A program made the translations under genes and the position numbers. A stretch of DNA of 64,000 nucleotides from Gemmatimonadota bacterium (GTDB taxonomy: Bacteria > Gemmatimonadota > Gemmatimonadetes > Gemmatimonadales > Gemmatimonadaceae), in NCBI GenBank assembly GCA_016704465.1, contig JADJAD010000001.1, positions 558,001 to 622,000 on the forward strand. Direction: 5' to 3'. The notes under the pieces were generated by a model. That model had not been told where the DNA came from, did not search any database, and was given only the letters and a program-made list of their open reading frames with translations. Of this stretch, positions 8,397 through 17,055 are shown piece after piece (position 1 is the first letter of the stretch; each line of letters begins with the position of its first letter).

Positions 8397-9401
8397 CTAC
8401 CCCAACTTCTCCTTCCCCGCTCCCGTCGTTCGCACTGTCATCACCTTGTTCAGCGCGTCGAACCAGAACGGCGCCCCGAGCGAGATCGCTAGCGTGGTGA
8501 GCAGCAGACCAACCAACTGCTGCATGAACCACGACACGGGCGCGCCGGACATCGGTGGGAGACGATCCCAGCCCAGCGGAAGGTTGAGCGACTCGAGCGC
8601 GGCGAGGCGTGCCTGAAGGTTCGCGCGCGCGGCATCGACGTCGGCGGGCGGGGTCGCAGGTGTGGCGGTGCGAGCGGCGCCAGCGGATTCGGCCGTCAGC
8701 GCCTCCGCGCGCCCGACCACCAGTTCGCGCGCCGCCTTGCTGCGCGCCAGGTGCTGGGCGATGGTGATCGAGTTGACGTTCAAGGCGAGCGTGGACAGCA
8801 CGCCGATGAGCAGCAACCAGTAGTGCGTACGCCGCCGGTACCACCCAGACACGCGCTGCATGGACGCGTTGAACCATCCCTCGATGTTGCCGCGGGCCAC
8901 GTCGAGGTCGCCCTTGGCGTCGTCGATCGCAATCAGGAGGGCCCGACGGACATGCGCACTCGGCAGCAGGTCGATCCTGGCGCGCAGCGCGTCCAGCGTG
9001 ACCGGGGCGCGCTGCAGCTCGCTCTCGGCGGTCGACGCGGGGCCGCGTACCACGAGATCGACGAGCGCGGTGGCGAACGACTGCGATGGGATGTACGTCG
9101 GGAGGTTCGCCCCAGTCACCCGCTCCCGCGGCTTCGCGCCATCCTTGGCCCTCGCCACCTCGGCCCCCTCATCGTACGGTCCCCGGTAGAGGGAGAAGAT
9201 GATCGGGTGTTCGTAGAACTCCCGGGCGAGGCCTCGGCCGTTACGATCGTCGAGCAGTTCGCGGATGCCGGCCTCCAGGAAGACGGCGCGGGTCTTGAAC
9301 ACACTCTCGAGCCCCTCGCGCACGGCGGTGGCAAAGAGGGAAAGCAACAGGTAGACGAGGATGAGGCCGATGGCGACGTCGATCACTTCGGAGCCGAACA
9401 T
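8397..9401 (-). CDS. three-helix membrane protein of unknown function
   Basis: This 334-residue protein has an N-terminal membrane helix (about 5-27), a long soluble segment rich in charged residues, a second helix near 187-205 (HYWLLLIGVLSTLALNV) and a third near 290-310 (LVGLLLTTLAISLGAPFWF). The layout recurs in conserved hypothetical membrane proteins, but I cannot name the function. The ATG at 9401 is preceded by CCGGAGAG at a good ribosome-binding distance. It converges with the phosphodiesterase gene. A 36-codon membrane ORF lies about 120 bases upstream on the same strand. Confidence 0.75.
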   Translation of the reverse strand: MFGSEVIDVAIGLILVYLLLSLFATAVREGLESVFKTRAVFLEAGIRELLDDRNGRGLAREFYEHPIIFSLYRGPYDEGAEVARAKDGAKPRERVTGANLPTYIPSQSFATALVDLVVRGPASTAESELQRAPVTLDALRARIDLLPSAHVRRALLIAIDDAKGDLDVARGNIEGWFNASMQRVSGWYRRRTHYWLLLIGVLSTLALNVNSITIAQHLARSKAARELVVGRAEALTAESAGAARTATPATPPADVDAARANLQARLAALESLNLPLGWDRLPPMSGAPVSWFMQQLVGLLLTTLAISLGAPFWFDALNKVMTVRTTGAGKEKLG

Positions 9402-9518
9402 GGGACTCTCCGGAAAGACTCGGTGGGACGTGGACGTCGCGGCCCAAGGGCCCGCGCTGACATGGCGAACATGCAGCGCGCCCGAGGCGGACGCAAACCT
9501 CCGAGCCGACGCCCGCGC

Positions 9519-9629
9519 TCAGGCGTCCGGCTCCTGCGGAGGGTCCTGGACCGAGCGCATGATCCAGCGTATCAGCACGCCCAGCAAACCGGCGATTGCC
9601 AGCCCCGAAAGCATCAGCCACACCCACAC
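9519..9629 (-). CDS. possible 36-residue single-span membrane peptide
   Basis: From a GTG at 9629 the frame encodes a short hydrophobic span (LMLSGLAIAGLLGVLIRWIM), then a charged tail ending in PQEPDA. The purine-rich GGGGGAGGGG ends three to four bases before the GTG and could be a ribosome-binding site. An ATG at 9614 is an alternative start. It sits between the DUF2164 gene and the membrane protein gene on the same strand, in an otherwise empty 330-base gap. Support is composition only: a hydrophobic helix and ribosome-binding site. Confidence 0.4.
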   Translation of the reverse strand: MWVWLMLSGLAIAGLLGVLIRWIMRSVQDPPQEPDA

Positions 9630-9732
9630 GCGCCCCTCCCCCTCTGGTTCGGTTCAGGCGAACGTGACAAGCGTAGCGCGAGGGACTGACAGTCGTGTCG
9701 CGCGGCGACGCGACCGACTCTCGCCGCTCCGC

Positions 9733-10002
9733 CTATCGCTTCCGCTTCACCATTGAGGGGAACTCGTCGCGGTAGCACACGGCAGCCAGGTCCGCCACGC
9801 GTGCATCGAAAAACGCCCGGGCGTCGGCGATGGCCTGGTTGTAGATGGTCGGTCCCAGCTCGGCGGCGATCCAGTCGAGCAACAGCGTCGCCTTGAGCTC
9901 TCCGATCTCGAGATCGAGGTTGCTGGCGATGTACTGGCGAAGCGTGGCGATGGCGTGCGGCCGAGCGTCGTCGGGAATGGCGAGTGGCGGGGCGGAGGGC
10001 AT
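9733..10002 (-). CDS. DUF2164 family protein
   Basis: The 89-residue protein matches the small DUF2164 pattern as I know it: DDARPHAIATLRQYIASN, then DLEIGELKATLLLDWIAAELGPTIYNQAIADARAFF. The combination IGxLxA-LLD-EhGPxhYNQAIxDA is characteristic. The family function is unknown. ATG 10002 was chosen because residues upstream in frame are low-complexity Pro/Arg/Ser. Without a signal peptide it is probably cytoplasmic. Confidence 0.82.
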   Translation of the reverse strand: MPSAPPLAIPDDARPHAIATLRQYIASNLDLEIGELKATLLLDWIAAELGPTIYNQAIADARAFFDARVADLAAVCYRDEFPSMVKRKR

Positions 10003-10203
10003 GGATCGGGAGGACGGGGTGGGAGGTCCTGCTGACGCGCGGGTGGGACCGCGACGCACGATAGCCGTTCGGCCCGCGGCGATGCAGGGGCACGCCCTGC
10101 CAAGCCAGGCGCACGGCTCGTCACGTCGCTGTCCCTCAACGGGGTGAGCTCGTTAACGTCTACCTGACCGACGCTCGCCCTCATGTCGCCGATGTGACCC
10201 CGC

Positions 10204-11157
10204 ATGCCACTCCGCCTCGCCCATCGGTGCCGTTCGCGGTGGCGCCCCCGTGCTGCGGCCCGGGTGATGCTGGCCGCGGCCTGCATCGGATGTGGCGGAG
10301 CGCCGCCGGTCGTCGCGCCATCGCCCTGTGATCCTGGATCAGCGTACGAGGGATCGGAGTGCCGCGTCTTCGCGACGCACAGCGTGGAGCGAGTGCCGAC
10401 GCCGTGGACCGAGAACGGGCGCCCGTTGACGCTCGAACTGGTGGTGTACCGACCGTTAGGCGTCGGCCCGTTCCCAACGCTCGTCTTTCACCACGGCTCG
10501 ACCGGCAACGGCGACGACCCCGCCCTCTTTCGCCAGACCTTCACCAGCGAGACGGTCGCCCAAGCCTTCGCCGACCAGGGCTGTATGGTGCTGTTCCCGC
10601 AGCGTCGCGGCCGCGGCGCGTCCGATGGGGTGTACGACGAGGGCTTTGAGGCGGATCGGTCGCGCTACTCCTGCCGGCCGGCGCTCGCGCTGGCAGGCCT
10701 GGCGCGTGCGCTCGACGACGCCGAGGTGGTGCATCAGCACGTGATCAGCCGCCCCGACGTGGATGGCGCGCGCCTGTTGGTGGGGGGAGTCTCGCGCGGT
10801 GGCATCCTCGCCGTGGCGTTCGCCGCGCGACATGCCGGGGCCTATCGGGGAGTGCTCAACTTCGTGGGCGGATGGATCGGCGAAGTGTGCGCCGACGCCG
10901 TCGCGGTCAATCGTGAGACGTTCGCGGCCGCTTGGGCCGGGCCTCGCGCCTCCCTGTGGCTGTACGGCGAGAACGATCCGTTCTACAGCGTTGGCCACAG
11001 TCGCGCCAACTTCGACGCCTTCATCGCCGCTGGCGGCGCGGGCGACTTCCATCTGTACCGCCGCTCCGATCCCACTCGCAGCGGACACCTGATCATGAAC
11101 GAGCCATCGCTCTGGCAGCCCGACGTGCTGAGGCTGATCTCCGATGCGGTCCGCTGA
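10204..11157 (+). CDS. lipoprotein alpha/beta hydrolase (dienelactone-hydrolase-like)
   Basis: The 317-residue protein begins with a basic stretch and a lipobox-like MLAAAC, so Cys27 is the likely lipidated residue, and a Cys-rich short linker follows. The hydrolase core shows FHHGSTG (oxyanion region), the nucleophile elbow GGVSRGG, an acid in YGENDPFY and the catalytic His in RSGHLIM. This is the usual Ser-Asp-His set of carboxyl-ester or peptide hydrolases. It ends eight bases before the most likely start of the short P450 gene, so the two are probably co-transcribed. The substrate is unknown. Confidence 0.83.
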   Translation: MPLRLAHRCRSRWRPRAAARVMLAAACIGCGGAPPVVAPSPCDPGSAYEGSECRVFATHSVERVPTPWTENGRPLTLELVVYRPLGVGPFPTLVFHHGSTGNGDDPALFRQTFTSETVAQAFADQGCMVLFPQRRGRGASDGVYDEGFEADRSRYSCRPALALAGLARALDDAEVVHQHVISRPDVDGARLLVGGVSRGGILAVAFAARHAGAYRGVLNFVGGWIGEVCADAVAVNRETFAAAWAGPRASLWLYGENDPFYSVGHSRANFDAFIAAGGAGDFHLYRRSDPTRSGHLIMNEPSLWQPDVLRLISDAVR

Positions 11158-11164
11158 GGGTGCC

Positions 11165-12106
11165 GTGACGCATTCCTTCACCTCATACGCCGACGTCACC
11201 GCCGCGCTGCACGCGCCCGAACTCTCCGATCGAAGTGCGGGAAGTGAGGGTGCGGCCGAGCGCGGCGCCCTGCACGCCGACGCCGCACGCGAACTGTCGA
11301 CCGAGCGGCTCGACGACCTCACGGCGGAGCTGCAACGCTCGGCGCTCGAGCTCGCGCACCAGCTGCCACTCGGCGAGCCGGTCGACCTCCTGCTGGCGTA
11401 TGCCAGGCCGTGGTGTTCGCGGCTGGCCTTGCGAACGATCGACAGCCGGCCATTGGGCGAGGCGCGGCTGTTGCAACTGGCGGAGGAGGTTTTCCGGGCC
11501 GCCGCGCTGGCCACCTCGCGGCAGGACATCGGCAGCGCCACCGCCCCGGTCGGCGCACTGGCCGGGGCGCTCACAGGGCCGCGCTCGACGTCGCTGGCCG
11601 TGCAGGCGTTCGTGGCACTCTCGCAAACACTACCGCACACGCTCGCCGCCGCCTGGCACGTGCTGGCGTCGGTACCCGGGGCCTGGCGGACGCTGCGCGC
11701 CGATCGTGCCGCAGTGCCGCTGGCGGTCGAGGAGCTCTTGCGGCTGGCGAGCCCCGCGCGGGCGGTGTTCCGGCGCGCCTGCACCGATCTCGTCATCGGC
11801 GACACGCACCTCTCGGCCGGCGACGAGGTCATCCTGATGCTCGATGCCGCCAACCGCGACCCGGCGCAATTCCCCGATCCCCTGCGGTTCGACCTGCGAC
11901 GTGGCAGCGGCGGTCATGTGGGGCTTGGGCGCGGGATGCACCCGTGCGCCGGCGCCGCTATGGTGCGGTTGGCGCTCGGCGTGGCCACGTCGGCGCTCCT
12001 GGACGTGGCCGAGGAGATGACGCTCGCCGCCCCCGTGACCTGGCTCGACGGCTTCGCCATCCGTGCCCCGACCTCGCTGTGCGTGGTGTTGCGGCCCGGA
12101 GCGTAG
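11165..12106 (+). CDS. short cytochrome P450-like protein
   Basis: About 313 residues instead of the usual 400. The C-terminal P450 hallmarks are present: EELLR (ExxR), RDPAQFPDPLRFDLRR, and the haem loop VGLGRGMHPCAG with the Cys ligand. The N-terminal sheet is missing and the I-helix lacks the normal AGxxT oxygen-activation motif (ALSQTLPHTLAAA stands there). GTG 11165 was chosen for a GAGGG upstream at 11155-11159. An ATG at 11144, overlapping the hydrolase, is the alternative. It may be a catalytically unusual P450 or one doing peroxygenase-type chemistry, which is inference from the missing motif. Confidence 0.75.
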   Translation: MTHSFTSYADVTAALHAPELSDRSAGSEGAAERGALHADAARELSTERLDDLTAELQRSALELAHQLPLGEPVDLLLAYARPWCSRLALRTIDSRPLGEARLLQLAEEVFRAAALATSRQDIGSATAPVGALAGALTGPRSTSLAVQAFVALSQTLPHTLAAAWHVLASVPGAWRTLRADRAAVPLAVEELLRLASPARAVFRRACTDLVIGDTHLSAGDEVILMLDAANRDPAQFPDPLRFDLRRGSGGHVGLGRGMHPCAGAAMVRLALGVATSALLDVAEEMTLAAPVTWLDGFAIRAPTSLCVVLRPGA

Positions 12107-12120
12107 CGGCGCGGCCTGTC

Positions 12121-13623
12121 CTACCGGAACACCTGCAGCACCAGCCAGCTCCCAGGCCCGGCGATGATCGCGATGAACAGGAAGTTGAGCACGATCCCGG
12201 CCCGCGCCATCTGCGGCACGGTCACGTAGCCCCCGGAAAAGACGACCGCGTTCGGTGGGGTCGCCACGGGCAGCATGAAGGCGCAGCTGGCGGCCAGCGC
12301 GGCAGGTGTCGCCAGCAACACCGGCGGCGCACCGACCGCCACGGCCAGCGCCGCGACGATCGGGATGAAGGCCGCCGCCGTCGCCGTGTTGCTGGTGAGT
12401 TCAGTCAGGAAGATGATCGTCGCGGTAACCACGAGCACCGCGACCGCGACTGGAAGGCCCTCGAGCACGGTGAGGTTGCTCCCGATCCAGTCGGCCAGCT
12501 TCGTCGTCGTGATCGCGCTGGCCAGCGAGAGGCCGCCGCCGAAGAGGACGAGGATTTCCCACGGAAGTTCCCGCGCCGACTCCCAGCTCAGGGCGAACTC
12601 GCGGCGGCGCAGGTTCACCGGCGTCACGAACAGCACCATCGCCGCCAGGATCGCGATCCCTGCGTCCGACAGCCCCGGCAGCACGCGCTCGATGAGGGGG
12701 CGGATGATCCAGGCGATCGCCGTCGCGCCGAAAATGATCCCGACCGTCTTCTCCCCACGCGACATCGCCCCCAGCGACGTCCACTCGCGCTGGATTCGAT
12801 CGGCGGCCCCGGGAATGTCGGCGCGCGACGTCGGATAGATCCACCGCGTGAGCACCAGCCAGGTCAACGGGAGCCCGATCAGCACGATGGGGACGCCGAC
12901 GAGCATGTACTCGCCGAAGCCGATCGACACTCCGTACGTGTCGGCCATGACGCCGGCAAAGAGCGCGTTCGGCGGCGAGCCGATCAGCGTCGCCAGGCCG
13001 CCAATGCTGCAGGCGTAGGCGATGCCCAGCATGATCGCCACCTTGAAGTTTGCCCCGAGCGGTCCCTGTTCCGCGTCGGCCTCGGACACGAGGCGCACGA
13101 CCGACAAGCCGATGGGGAGCATCATCACCGCGGTGGCCGTGTTGCTGATCCACGCGCTCAGGAAGGCGGTCGCGATCATGAAGCCGGCGACGAGGCGGTC
13201 GGGGCGCGCGCCCACCAGGCTCAACACGCCGAGGGCAATGCGACGATGCAGCATCCACTGCTGCATGGACTGCGCGAGCAGGAAGCCGCCGAGAAAGAGG
13301 GCGATGATCGGATTGGCGTACGGGGCCGCGGCCTTGTCGACGTCGAGGATGCCGAGGATCGGGAATAGGGCGACCGGGATGAGCGCGGTGGCGGGGATCG
13401 GGATCGCCTCGGTCACCCACCAGATGGCCATCAGCGTCCCCACCGCCGCGGTGCGCCACCCCGCCAGGGTCATGCCGGCGGGGGCCGGGAGCAGCAGCAT
13501 GACGACGAAAAGGACGAGGCCGAGGATTAGTCCCGCCGTGTAGCGGGCCCCGCCTCCCTGCCACCACGCACGATGATCGTCGGCGTGCTCGCTGCGTGCC
13601 GATCCCGTGGATCCTTGTGCCAT
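12121..13623 (-). CDS. DASS/SLC13-family anion:Na+ symporter
   Basis: A polytopic inner-membrane protein of about 500 residues with at least ten hydrophobic segments. The two family SNT motifs (ISNTATAVMML and TSNTATAAAFIP) that form the substrate and sodium sites of divalent-anion:Na+ symporters are both present, as are IGSPPNAL and ATPPNAVVF. It probably imports dicarboxylates such as succinate or malate, or sulfate. ATG 13623 is preferred; an ATG at 13650 and a GTG at 13686 are in frame, and none has a convincing ribosome-binding site. It converges on the short P450 gene with 14 bases between stops. Confidence 0.9.
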   Translation of the reverse strand: MAQGSTGSARSEHADDHRAWWQGGGARYTAGLILGLVLFVVMLLLPAPAGMTLAGWRTAAVGTLMAIWWVTEAIPIPATALIPVALFPILGILDVDKAAAPYANPIIALFLGGFLLAQSMQQWMLHRRIALGVLSLVGARPDRLVAGFMIATAFLSAWISNTATAVMMLPIGLSVVRLVSEADAEQGPLGANFKVAIMLGIAYACSIGGLATLIGSPPNALFAGVMADTYGVSIGFGEYMLVGVPIVLIGLPLTWLVLTRWIYPTSRADIPGAADRIQREWTSLGAMSRGEKTVGIIFGATAIAWIIRPLIERVLPGLSDAGIAILAAMVLFVTPVNLRRREFALSWESARELPWEILVLFGGGLSLASAITTTKLADWIGSNLTVLEGLPVAVAVLVVTATIIFLTELTSNTATAAAFIPIVAALAVAVGAPPVLLATPAALAASCAFMLPVATPPNAVVFSGGYVTVPQMARAGIVLNFLFIAIIAGPGSWLVLQVFR

Positions 13624-13792
13624 TCGTTCCGCGCTCCGTGCGTCACGCATCCAGATAGTTCGACGCGGCCGGACGGGAATGGCCACGCAGTCGGCCCCCT
13701 CACGATCCGGGGAGGGGGGCCGCGGCGCAGATGATACGGATGGGGTCGCGCAATGGCGAGGGTGAAATGTCGGGAACGACCGGTCGCGGTGC

Positions 13793-14209
13793 CTACTGCA
13801 CGGTCGCCGGGTCCATCCAGTACACCTCCCAATGATGCCCGTCGAGATCGTAGAAGGCGCGACCGTACATGAAGCCGTGCTCCTGCACCTTCTCGGCGTC
13901 GACCCCTCCGGCGGCCACGGCCTTCGCGACCAGGTCGTCGACCTCCGCTCGACTGGTGCACGACAGCGCGAACAACCCCTCAGTATGCGTGCTGGTGTCG
14001 CAGATCTGGCGGGCCGTGAATCCTCGGAAGAAGGGCTCCGCCAGCAGCATGACGAAGGCCTGCTCGTTGACGATCATGCAGGCCGCGTTGTCGTCGGTGA
14101 ACTGCGGGTTGAAGGTGAAGCCGAGCGAGGCGAAGAACGACTTGGTCATCGCCAGGTCCTTCACGGCGAGGTTCACGAACAGCATGCGGTGTGCGACGGT
14201 CACGGTCAC
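13793..14209 (-). CDS. VOC (glyoxalase/bleomycin-resistance fold) protein
   Basis: The 138-residue protein has the paired beta-alpha-beta-beta-beta modules of the vicinal oxygen chelate superfamily: MLFVNLAVKDLAMTKSFFASLGF at the start and the ending FYDLDGHHWEVYWMD, where the last Glu lies at a usual metal-ligand position. Most such proteins are YaeR/PhnB-type with no assigned substrate. It follows the ECF sigma factor gene on the same strand with a 74-base gap, a pairing common for this sigma-factor type, so it may be in its regulon. Confidence 0.83.
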   Translation of the reverse strand: MTVTVAHRMLFVNLAVKDLAMTKSFFASLGFTFNPQFTDDNAACMIVNEQAFVMLLAEPFFRGFTARQICDTSTHTEGLFALSCTSRAEVDDLVAKAVAAGGVDAEKVQEHGFMYGRAFYDLDGHHWEVYWMDPATVQ

Positions 14210-14283
14210 GTGCTCCAGTTGAGTGATGTACTCCTTGGACGGCGACCGGTCGCAAAACTCATCGGTCGCCCGCTAGCGCGTCT

Positions 14284-15243
14284 CTACTCGACCAGGCGCA
14301 GCGGAAGCCCGAACATCGGAAAGAGCGTCGTCGTGTCGAGGAAGTAGTTCATGCGACGAATGCGCTCGCCGTCCAGCTCGAGGACGATCAGCGACCACGG
14401 CTCGCGCCCGTCGTGCCGGTACTGCGCAAACGCCGGCGCGCCATTCGCCGCCACCGGTACCAGGCGTGAACCCCGACAGCCGCACCCGCGCCCCAGGAGC
14501 CAATCGCTGATCGACGCGTGCCCCTGCAACCAGAGCGCATAGGGAGGCATCGACATCACGGCATCGTCGTGCAGGAGCGCCGTCAGCGCCTGGATGTCGT
14601 AGCGCTCGAAGGCATCCACATACCGCGCGACCATCGCCGACTGCTCGGCCGTCAGCGTGGACGACATGACGGACAGGTCGCGCGCGGCCAGCGTCGCCCG
14701 GGAGCGCTGCAGCGCGCTGTTGACGGCCGGCACCGTCGTGTCGAGACTCTCGGCGACTTCGGCCGCCGACCAGCCCAACACCTGCGTCAGCAGCAGCACC
14801 GCCCGCTGCTTGGGCGGCAGGTGCTGAAGGGCAGCAACAAAGGCGAGTCGGACGCTCTCGCGCAGCACGGCCTGTTCTTCGGGGTTACTGTCGGCCGGGA
14901 TGACGCGCACGTCGGGGATCGGCTCCAGCCAGTGCGTGCGCGGGTGTGCGACCAGCTCGTCGTGCACCGTTCCGACCGGCCCTTCCTCGAACGGGCGGGC
15001 GCGACGCGGGCGCGCGGCCAGGGCATCGAGGCACACGTTGGTGGCGATGCGATACAGCCAGGTACGCAGCGACGACCGGCCGTCGAAGCGCTCGAGCGCC
15101 TTCCAGGCGCGGAACATCGCCTCCTGCACCGCGTCGTCGGCGTCCACGGCCGAGCCGAGCATCCGGTAGCAGTGCCCGGTCAGCGCGGTGCGATGGAGTT
15201 CCAGGACATCGGGCGACGCGTGCGGGGCTACGACACTGGTCAT
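14284..15243 (-). CDS. ECF sigma-70 factor with C-terminal SnoaL-like domain
   Basis: The 319-residue protein has sigma region 2 near residues 15-80 (HCYRMLGSAVDADDAVQEAMFRAW, then RTWLYRIATNVCLDAL) and region 4 near 125-185 (LPPKQRAVLLLTQVLGWSAAEVAESL, helix-turn-helix). A C-terminal NTF2/SnoaL-like domain follows (about 200-315, with DAFERYDIQALTALLHDDAVMSMPP). This layout matches ECF factors of the TIGR02960/SigJ-like kind, in which the C-terminal domain controls activity in place of a separate anti-sigma factor. No anti-sigma gene is adjacent. It likely heads an operon with the VOC protein gene. Confidence 0.9.
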   Translation of the reverse strand: MTSVVAPHASPDVLELHRTALTGHCYRMLGSAVDADDAVQEAMFRAWKALERFDGRSSLRTWLYRIATNVCLDALAARPRRARPFEEGPVGTVHDELVAHPRTHWLEPIPDVRVIPADSNPEEQAVLRESVRLAFVAALQHLPPKQRAVLLLTQVLGWSAAEVAESLDTTVPAVNSALQRSRATLAARDLSVMSSTLTAEQSAMVARYVDAFERYDIQALTALLHDDAVMSMPPYALWLQGHASISDWLLGRGCGCRGSRLVPVAANGAPAFAQYRHDGREPWSLIVLELDGERIRRMNYFLDTTTLFPMFGLPLRLVE

Positions 15244-15306
15244 GAGTGAAGTCGCTGCGGGACGTTGAAGATCAGGGCCGTTCCAACCCGGGAGTGCCGA
15301 CGGATC

Positions 15307-16872
15307 CTATCGCTGCGGGGTGCTGCGCGGCGCGGGCGAGCATCGCGGCCACCCCTGCGTCGCTCCGCTGGGCGACACCAGCACCCGCTGGTCGCGCGGC
15401 ACGCGCGCCGGATCCTCCGATGCCTGATAGGCCAGCATCGCCGCGAGTGTTGCGTTGTTCTTCAGGTCGTCGATGATGAGCTTGTCGTACGTATCGCGGT
15501 TGGTGTGCCAGGTGTACTGCCGGTAGTCAGGATAGTTTGACTGCAGGCGGAACGATGGTGCGCCGGCGCACAGGAACGACATGTGGTCGCTCCCGCCCGT
15601 CTCCGGCACGCCGGGAATGTCGAGGTCGATGAGGCTCTCGATCTCCGTCGGCAGGGCGCTGAACCAGCGGCCGAAGTGCGCACCGGCCCCGGTGAGTCCC
15701 ATCATCCGGATGTACTCGATGCGCCAGGTCCCGTTGTCCTGGTTGAAGGCCGTCTGCAGCCCATCGACCACCTCCTTGTGATCCTCGGCGAAGGCGCGCG
15801 ACCCGATCAACCCTTGCTCCTCAGCTCCCCAGTGGCCGACGATGATCGTGCGCTTCGGGTTGGGATAGGCCGCCTTGAGCAGGCGCATGGCCTCCATCAT
15901 CATCACCGTGCCGGAGCCGTTGTCGGTGGCCCCCGACGCACCGTCCCACGAGTCGAGGTGCGCCCCCAGCAGGACATACTCGTCGGGCTTCTCGGTCCCC
16001 TTCAACTCGCCGACCACGTTGAACATCGGGGCATCGGGGAGCTGTTCGGCGCGGGCATCGAGGCGAAGCCGCGGTCCCTGCGCGTTGGCGGCCAGGCGGT
16101 GCAGCAGGCCATAGTCCTCGCAGCTCACGTCGAGCACCGGCACGGTGCGCGTGCTGGCACTGAAGACCTTGTTCACCCCCCACCCTGCCGACCAGAGCGA
16201 CGTCAGGATGCCGGCGGCACCGCTTCCATCGAGCAGCGCGTGCGGATCGCGCCCCAGCTTCTGCGCGCGCTGGTTCCACATCCGCTTGACCGAGTCGCGC
16301 GACGCCTTCATGGCCGTGACCGTGGCCGGGCGGGCGAGCCGCTCCCAGTTCTCATCCGGCCGGCAGGTTGGCTCGGGGGCCGAGAACAGGACGAACTTGC
16401 CCTTCACGTTAGGCAGCCACGCCTGCACTGCGGCGCTATCGGCCAGCTCGGGAACGACGATGACGTCTCCCTCGACCGGGCGCGTGGTCCCAGGACTCCA
16501 GGCCAGAATCATCGCCTCGAGCGTGCGCTCGCGCGGCGCGACGAGATCTACGTGCGTATACCGCCGGCGCCAGCCGCGCCACGTCCCGTACCGCTCCTTC
16601 CGCGCAGGGATCCCCCAGGCGGCGTAGCGCCCAGCGACCCAGTCGACGGCGGATAGGAAGCCCGGCGATCCGGACAGGCGCGGCCCGATCGAGTCGGTCA
16701 GCACCTGTGCCAGCCGTGCCACCTGCGACTTGTTCGTCATCCCCTCATCCCAGAGGCGCTTGATGACCGGGTCGTAGGTGGGAAACGTCTGGGCACCGGC
16801 AGCCGTGACCGAGACGGCAAAGACGAAAGCGACAAGCGCGGCACGCATGGCTCGCGCGGCAGGACCAGACAT
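15307..16872 (-). CDS. secreted M28-family metallopeptidase
   Basis: The 521-residue protein has a signal peptide (residues 1-27, ending TAAGAQ), an N-terminal and inserted PA domain, and the M28 dizinc site: HLDSWDG, ATDNGSGT (bridging Asp), WGAEEQGL (catalytic Glu pair) and GGSDHMSF (late His). Members are aminopeptidases or carboxypeptidases acting outside the cytoplasm. ATG 16872 begins the signal peptide; an internal ATG at 16848 is possible. It is a stand-alone gene about 180 bases downstream of the AbgT transporter gene, with AGGGAG upstream of the start. It fits the peptide-scavenging theme of the window. Confidence 0.92.
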   Translation of the reverse strand: MSGPAARAMRAALVAFVFAVSVTAAGAQTFPTYDPVIKRLWDEGMTNKSQVARLAQVLTDSIGPRLSGSPGFLSAVDWVAGRYAAWGIPARKERYGTWRGWRRRYTHVDLVAPRERTLEAMILAWSPGTTRPVEGDVIVVPELADSAAVQAWLPNVKGKFVLFSAPEPTCRPDENWERLARPATVTAMKASRDSVKRMWNQRAQKLGRDPHALLDGSGAAGILTSLWSAGWGVNKVFSASTRTVPVLDVSCEDYGLLHRLAANAQGPRLRLDARAEQLPDAPMFNVVGELKGTEKPDEYVLLGAHLDSWDGASGATDNGSGTVMMMEAMRLLKAAYPNPKRTIIVGHWGAEEQGLIGSRAFAEDHKEVVDGLQTAFNQDNGTWRIEYIRMMGLTGAGAHFGRWFSALPTEIESLIDLDIPGVPETGGSDHMSFLCAGAPSFRLQSNYPDYRQYTWHTNRDTYDKLIIDDLKNNATLAAMLAYQASEDPARVPRDQRVLVSPSGATQGWPRCSPAPRSTPQR

Positions 16873-17055
16873 TTGGAGAGACTCCCTGGTGGAGAGGATG
16901 CAGCGAAACAGCCGAACGCTACAGGCTGGGCCCCGTGGCTGGCAATTGCCGCCTTGGCCATGACGAACCGCGACCGCGCGGGGCTCCGCCGACCGGCGCG
17001 GGGCTACGCGAACACCCACCCCCGACCGCTGCGCCGCGCCGCGCCGATGAGGAGA

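Noticed and set aside
11410..13368. 652-codon plus-strand open frame
   Set aside because: It spans the short P450 gene in another frame and the antisense of the DASS gene. High-GC third-position bias produces such shadows, and the composition is low-complexity Arg/His/Asp.
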